Positions 59,711-64,000 of a DNA stretch of 64,000 nt are shown piece by piece. Origin of the DNA: JAXMHB01 sp046346965 (GTDB taxonomy: Bacteria > Pseudomonadota > Gammaproteobacteria > Xanthomonadales > SZUA-5); contig JAXMHB010000010.1 of NCBI GenBank assembly GCA_046346965.1, forward strand, positions 62,001 to 126,000, given 5' to 3'. Position 1 is the stretch's first letter. The number at the start of each line of letters is the position of its first letter. The notes under the pieces are model-generated. The model worked only from the letters and a program-made list of their open reading frames with translations, did no database searches and was not told the origin of the DNA. The position numbers and the translations under genes were made by a program.

Positions 59711-61048
59711 ATGGAAGCACCGATCCAGATTCCGAACTTCGAGCTGACCAAAGAGATCGGCCGTGGCGGCATGTCGCGGGTCTATCTGGCCCGTCAGCTG
59801 CAGCCCAAGCGCGAGGTGGCGATCAAGATCGTGTCGCCGGGTTCGGCGCCGGACCCGACCTTTCTGGCCTCGCTGAAGCTGGAAGGCGATACCGTCGCCG
59901 GACTGAATCACGACAACATCGTCACCGTGTTCGCCTGTGGTGTGGTCGACGCGCATTACTACCTGGCGATGGAAATCCTGCCGGGGGGCGATCTGACCGA
60001 TCGCATCAAGCGCGGCCTGCGGCCGGAAGATGCGGTGGAGGTGATGATCCAGATCGGCAGTGCGCTGGAGCACGCCCACAAGCGCCAGGTGCTGCATCGC
60101 GACATCAAGCCGGAAAACGTGATGTTCCACGAGAGCGGCAAAGCCGTGCTGGTGGACTTCGGCATCGCCAAGGAAGGCGATACCGAATCGAGCTTCACCC
60201 AGGTGGGCGCCGTGGTCGGCACGCCGCATTACATGAGCCCAGAGCGTTGCATGGGCAAGCCCACCGACGCGCGCTCGGATCTGTACGCGATGGGCGTGAT
60301 GTTTTTCGAGATGCTGACCGGGCACAAGGTGTTCGAGGGCCGCGACACCTTTGCCGTCAGCTATGCCCACGTCTATGAGCCGGTGCCGCCGCTGCCGCCC
60401 GAGCACGCGCGCTTCCAGGGCATCGTCAACAAACTGCTGGCCAAAGATCCCAAGGATCGCTACCAGAGCGCCGGCGAGATGGTCGCGGCGCTGAAGAAGC
60501 ACCGCGCCGGCGCGCCGTCTACCGCCGAGCCTGCCACCCGCCGCGTCGACACCTCGGTGTCCTCGCCGCTGCAGCAGAAGCTGAAGCAGATGGCGGCCAG
60601 CGAGGCCGAGGCCGGCGCCACCACAGTCAATTCGCCGACCGGGCCGGTCAATCTGCACGCAGAAACGGCGGTGTCCAAGCCGATCGAGGCAGTGCCGCCG
60701 AAAGCCGAGGTCGCTGCGAAGAAGCCGGCGCCGGTGATGCTGATCGCCGCGGTCGCCGTGCTCGTCGCGGTGGTGGCCGTCGGCGCCCTGATGTGGCCGA
60801 AGGCGAAGCCGGCGGATGAGGACATACCGACGGTCATCCTGTCACGCGAAAAGGCCGCCGAGATGCAAGTAAAGTTGGGTGCGGCAAGTTCGATGCTGCG
60901 CAACGAAAAGTACGATGATGCGGCCGGACTGTTCGAGCAGGTGCTGCTGAATTACGACTGCACCAGCGAAGAAGCACGCCGCGGCCTGAAATCTGCCGAT
61001 CCCGGCAACGAAGCGCGTTACCAGAAGGCCATCGCCGCCTGCAAATAG
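59711..61048 (+). CDS. Membrane-anchored Ser/Thr protein kinase
   Basis: A 445-residue protein. The kinase domain (residues about 10-265) has GRGGMSRVYLAR (G-loop), AIKIV (K39), HRDIKPENVM (D131 catalytic) and VDFGIAKEG, complete for activity. A linker leads to one membrane helix (MLIAAVAVLVAVVAVGALM, about 345-365) and a short outer tail with a TPR-like helix pair (AASSMLRNEKYDDAAGLFE). It is followed by a GGDEF gene with an FHA domain, a natural reader of phosphothreonine. Confidence 0.93.
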   Translation: MEAPIQIPNFELTKEIGRGGMSRVYLARQLQPKREVAIKIVSPGSAPDPTFLASLKLEGDTVAGLNHDNIVTVFACGVVDAHYYLAMEILPGGDLTDRIKRGLRPEDAVEVMIQIGSALEHAHKRQVLHRDIKPENVMFHESGKAVLVDFGIAKEGDTESSFTQVGAVVGTPHYMSPERCMGKPTDARSDLYAMGVMFFEMLTGHKVFEGRDTFAVSYAHVYEPVPPLPPEHARFQGIVNKLLAKDPKDRYQSAGEMVAALKKHRAGAPSTAEPATRRVDTSVSSPLQQKLKQMAASEAEAGATTVNSPTGPVNLHAETAVSKPIEAVPPKAEVAAKKPAPVMLIAAVAVLVAVVAVGALMWPKAKPADEDIPTVILSREKAAEMQVKLGAASSMLRNEKYDDAAGLFEQVLLNYDCTSEEARRGLKSADPGNEARYQKAIAACK

Positions 61049-61222
61049 CCTTGACGCGCTTGCTCACTCAGCAAACCGTACTGCGACGATGCCAGGCAAG
61101 CGCTGCAGTGCTGGTCCCCCGACCCCTGACCCCCGCCCCGCTTTTGCCCATGCACCATGTTTGGCAAGAGGTTCCCTAGGCTAGACTGCGCGCAACGGCC
61201 CTGGCGCCAGCCCCCTGAACCC
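61049..61222 (-). repeat. Dispersed G-rich repeat, reverse orientation
   Basis: Read on the minus strand, CCAAACATGGTGCATGGGCA precedes AAAGCGGGG, the G-rich tract (four runs, 61116-61139) and CAGCACTGCAGCGCTTGCC. It matches the copies at 46496 and 48262. It lies between the kinase and the GGDEF gene and contains an ATG at 61157 that would extend the latter. Confidence 0.8.
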
Positions 61223-62110
61223 GTGTCCAAAGACCACTCCAACACTGATCGCGCCACGGTCATCACCGGCCCCGACTCGGAGCCGCGGGAGCGGCCGCCG
61301 CGGCTGATCGTCGTCAGCGGCATCTATCTGGGGCATCAGTTGGAGCTTGGTGCCGATCCGGTGGTAATCGGGCGTGCCACCGAGGCCACGCTGAGCCTGC
61401 CGCACCCCAGCGTCTCGCGCAATCACTGCCGCGTCTGGCGCGAGGGCGAGCGCTTCTACATCGAGGACTTGGGCTCCACCAACAAGACCTATCTGAATGG
61501 TCAGTCGGTGATGCGCGCCGAATTGGGCGATGGCGACCAGATCGGCGTCGGTAACCACTCGCTCAAGTTCTTCCGCGGCGCCAGCGTCGAGGCGCGCTAC
61601 CACCAGGAACTGATCGAACTGGCGGTGCACGACGGACTCACCGGCTTCTACAACCGTCGCCATTTCCGCACCCTGCTCGACGAGCACGTCGAGCGCGCGC
61701 GCAAGGGCGTGCCGCTGGCGGTCGCGATCATCGATCTCGACCATTTCAAGCAGATCAACGATCACTTCGGCCATCTGGTCGGCGATCAGGTGATCTCCAG
61801 CGTGGCCCAACTGATCCGCGAGCAGGCGCATGCCAGCTGCCAGATGGGGCGCCTGGGCGGCGAAGAGTTCGCCGCCGCGCTGCCGGAATACGGCGATGCC
61901 GAGGCGCGCGAGTTTGCCGAGCGCATCCGCAACGCCATCGCCCAGCACGCCTTCGACCTGCGCGGCGAGACCCGTCCGATCACCACCAGCGTCGGCGTCG
62001 CCCACTGGAGTGACCACATGCAGTCCAGCGCGGATTTGCTGCGCCTGGCCGACGAGCGCCTGTACCGGGCCAAGGCCGAGGGGCGCAACCGGGTGATCGG
62101 CAGCGCCTGA
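61223..62110 (+). CDS. FHA-GGDEF diguanylate cyclase
   Basis: A 295-residue protein. An N-terminal FHA domain (about 30-115) has VVIGRATEATLSLPHPSVSR and DLGSTNKTYLNG, which read phosphothreonine. A GGDEF domain follows with HDGLTGFYNRRHF and the active-site LGGEEF, suggesting active cyclic di-GMP synthesis; no RxxD inhibition site is clear. The GTG at 61223 (MSKDHSNTD) starts it. An ATG 22 codons upstream lies within a repeat and is less likely. Phosphorylation by the adjacent kinase would be a natural input. Confidence 0.9.
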   Translation: MSKDHSNTDRATVITGPDSEPRERPPRLIVVSGIYLGHQLELGADPVVIGRATEATLSLPHPSVSRNHCRVWREGERFYIEDLGSTNKTYLNGQSVMRAELGDGDQIGVGNHSLKFFRGASVEARYHQELIELAVHDGLTGFYNRRHFRTLLDEHVERARKGVPLAVAIIDLDHFKQINDHFGHLVGDQVISSVAQLIREQAHASCQMGRLGGEEFAAALPEYGDAEAREFAERIRNAIAQHAFDLRGETRPITTSVGVAHWSDHMQSSADLLRLADERLYRAKAEGRNRVIGSA

Positions 62111-62131
62111 GCGGCCGGCGCGGGCCGCGCT

Positions 62132-63298
62132 TCAGGCGCGCGGCTTTAGACGCATCAGCGCACCGTCGCGGCCGTCCTGCAGCAGATACACGAGGCCATC
62201 GGGGCCCTGCGCGATGGCGCGGATGCGCGTGCCCATGGCGTAGCGCTCGACCTCGCGCGCGGCGGTGCCGGTGATCTCGATCTGCACCAGCGCCGCCGAG
62301 GCCAGTCCGGTCGCCAGCGCATGGCCCTGCCAGCCGGGGTAGCGATCGCCCGTGTAGAAGATGAAGTCGCCCGGCGCGATCACCGGCGTCCAGCTGATCG
62401 CCGGCGCGTGGAACTCCGGCCGGGTGTCGTGATCGGGAATGTCGCGCCCGTCGTAGTGGCTGCCGTTGGAGACGATCGGGTAGCCGTAGTTGGCGCCGCG
62501 TTTGATCAGATTGAACTCGTCGCCGCCGAGCGGGCCGTGCTCCAACTCCCATAGCCGGCCATCCGGCGCAAAGGCCAGCCCGAGCGGATTGCGGTGTCCC
62601 AAGGACCAGATTTGGGCAGCGACACCGCCCTGGTCGGCAAAAGGATTGTCGGGCGGCAGCGTGCCGTCGTCATTGAGGCGAACTACCTTGCCCAGATTGC
62701 TCTGCATATCCTGCGCCGGATCGAAGTGCTGGCGTTCGCCGGAACTGATGTAGAGCTTGCTGTCCGGACCGAAGGCCAGACGGTGGCCGTAGTGGCCGCG
62801 ACCGTCGACCTTGGGCACCTGGCGCCAGATCACCTGGACCTCGCTCAAACTCGCCTGATCGCCCTCGATGCGCAGCGTCGCGCGCGCCACCGCGGCGCCG
62901 CGGGTGTCGCCCGCGCCGGCTTCGGCGTAGCTCAGGTAGATCCAGCCATTCTCGGCATAGGCCGGATGCAGGATCACATCGCCCAGTCCGCCCTGACCGC
63001 CGTAGTCGACCTCGGGCACACCGCTGACCGTGATGCGCGCGCCGCCCAGCGTATACAGCGCCAGACTGCCCGGCTTCTCGGTGATCAGCAGGCGTCCGTC
63101 CGGCAGAAAGCGCATCGCCCACGGCTCGTTGAAACGCGCCAGTTCCTCGATGTCGAAGGGTGCCGGCACCGCCGCGGGTGCCACCGGGGCGCCCGGCGGC
63201 ATCGGCGCGGGGTTGGCGGCGGTCGCGTTCGACGGCGCCTCGCCACACGCGGCCAACGCGCTCAACAGGGCCGCCAACAGGATCAGTCGCGCGTTCAT
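62132..63298 (-). CDS. PQQ-dependent sugar dehydrogenase lipoprotein
   Basis: A 388-residue protein with a lipoprotein signal (MNARLILLAALLSALAAC) and a low-complexity alanine/proline linker. The six-bladed propeller has FNEPWAMRFLPDGRLLITEK, VDYGGQGGLGDVILHPAY, SGERQHF and SLGHRNPLGLAF, the signature of the soluble aldose (GdhB-like) dehydrogenase family. It should oxidise sugars in the periplasm with PQQ; the true substrate is not known. Its gene is convergent with the GGDEF gene. Confidence 0.9.
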   Translation of the reverse strand: MNARLILLAALLSALAACGEAPSNATAANPAPMPPGAPVAPAAVPAPFDIEELARFNEPWAMRFLPDGRLLITEKPGSLALYTLGGARITVSGVPEVDYGGQGGLGDVILHPAYAENGWIYLSYAEAGAGDTRGAAVARATLRIEGDQASLSEVQVIWRQVPKVDGRGHYGHRLAFGPDSKLYISSGERQHFDPAQDMQSNLGKVVRLNDDGTLPPDNPFADQGGVAAQIWSLGHRNPLGLAFAPDGRLWELEHGPLGGDEFNLIKRGANYGYPIVSNGSHYDGRDIPDHDTRPEFHAPAISWTPVIAPGDFIFYTGDRYPGWQGHALATGLASAALVQIEITGTAAREVERYAMGTRIRAIAQGPDGLVYLLQDGRDGALMRLKPRA

Positions 63299-63397
63299 GC
63301 ACAGCTCCGCAATCAAAGACTCGCAAGTGTCGCACGGGCACCCGTCAAGACGGCGTGGCATGGCAGACTGCGCGCCATCCTGGCAGCGGACCGCGAC

Positions 63398-64000
63398 GTG
63401 GAACACTGGGACCTCATCATCCTCGGCGGCGGCGCCGCCGGCCTGATGTGCGCACTGACGGCGGGGCGTCGCGGTCGGCGCGTGCTGGTGATCGAGCACG
63501 CCAATCGCGTCGGCAAGAAAATCCTGATGTCCGGCGGCGGTCGCTGCAATTTCACCAACACCGGCACCAGCGCCGCCAACTTCCTGTCGGCCAATCCGCA
63601 TTTCTGCAAATCGGCGCTGGCACGCTTCCAGCCCGCCGATTTCATCGCGATGGTCAACGCGCACGGCATCGGCTGGCACGAGAAGGAACTCGGCCAGTTG
63701 TTCTGCAACGACTCCTCCAAAGCCATCGTCGCGCTGCTGCTGGCCGAATGCGAGCGCGCCGCGGTGCAAATCCGTACCCAGTGCAGCGTCGCCGAGGTCC
63801 GTCGCCACGCAGGCGGATTCGAGGTCGCCAGCAGCGGCGGCACGCTGCGCGCTGCGGCACTGGTGGTCGCCACCGGCGGCTTGTCGATCCCCAGCATGGG
63901 CGCCACTGGCTTTGGCTATCAGTTGGCCAGCCAGTTTGGCCACTCGCTGCTGCCGACACGCGCGGGGCTGGTGCCGCTGACGCTCAGCGGCAGCTATCAA
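63398..64000 (+). CDS. HI0933-family flavoprotein oxidoreductase, 3' end outside window
   Basis: A frame open to the window edge, with 201 codons in view. It starts at GTG 63398 (VEHWDLIILGGGAAGLMCAL) with the FAD-binding GGGAAG, then VGKKILMSGGGRCNFTNT, a hallmark of the HI0933/YhiN (BaiN) family of NAD(P)/FAD oxidoreductases. The gene is divergent from the PQQ dehydrogenase, 99 bases away. Family members have varied or unknown roles. Confidence 0.9.
   Translation, partial: MEHWDLIILGGGAAGLMCALTAGRRGRRVLVIEHANRVGKKILMSGGGRCNFTNTGTSAANFLSANPHFCKSALARFQPADFIAMVNAHGIGWHEKELGQLFCNDSSKAIVALLLAECERAAVQIRTQCSVAEVRRHAGGFEVASSGGTLRAAALVVATGGLSIPSMGATGFGYQLASQFGHSLLPTRAGLVPLTLSGSYQ

Overview
The window is about 65% G+C and dense with genes. 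It looks like a chromosome segment of a gammaproteobacterium of the Xanthomonadales/Lysobacterales. The arginine cluster uses acetylornithine carbamoyltransferase (argF'), as in Xanthomonas. Two secreted proteins carry the FADGF motif that I associate with this group. Many spacers hold 7-bp or G-rich minisatellites. No rRNA, tRNA, CRISPR array or replication origin is visible.

Layout. 1-3922: end of a secreted CxxCH protein, a YjbR-type protein and two lipoproteins. 3923-10975: an accessory island, in parts lower in G+C. It holds four REP-associated tyrosine transposase (RAYT) copies, all broken, with orphan polymorphic-toxin tails and putative immunity genes between them on the opposite strand. 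10998-16150: three exported proteins, one with a fibronectin III and a P-domain. 16207-25131: an arginine cluster (argC, a P-loop gene, argG, argH, argB, argF', argD) with divergent argR and a paired ARG box. A four-helix-bundle (S23/IVP) gene flanked by a 38-bp inverted repeat sits inside it. 25210-32902: a nine-gene V-type ATPase operon. 32905-35343: a RatA/Coq10-like gene, an M61-like protease and a GFA protein. 35493-36861: pspABC with a sigma-54-like promoter. 37043-41336: FKBP isomerase, a DUF2892 protein and an MFS carrier between inverted repeat arrays, with an IS481 element in the right flank. 41337-45206: fixH-ccoI-ccoS-TauE/SafE genes for cbb3 oxidase assembly, preceded by an FNR/Anr-like box. 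45359-55864: agxT, YbjN, DUF4239, a methyltransferase, a TetR/hydrolase pair, an SPFH protein with a ribbon-helix-helix partner, a second hydrolase, a VOC protein, a PstS-OmpA fusion and a membrane protein. 56288-64000: a large BNR-repeat protein, a Ser/Thr kinase, an FHA-GGDEF protein, a PQQ sugar dehydrogenase and a partial HI0933-type flavoprotein.

How the genes work together. The arginine genes should convert acetylglutamate through acetylcitrulline to arginine under ArgR, but neither acetylglutamate synthase nor the acetylcitrulline deacetylase is in view. The ATPase genes overlap by a few bases and should give a complete V1Vo enzyme. The psp genes should respond to envelope stress through sigma-54. 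The kinase and FHA-GGDEF genes are adjacent and may signal together.

Most unusual features: the alternating RAYT/toxin-tail/immunity array; the inverted-repeat-flanked IVP gene inside the arginine cluster, which resembles a 23S rRNA intervening sequence outside rRNA; and a family of dispersed G-rich intergenic repeats, several with four G-runs of the G-quadruplex type.
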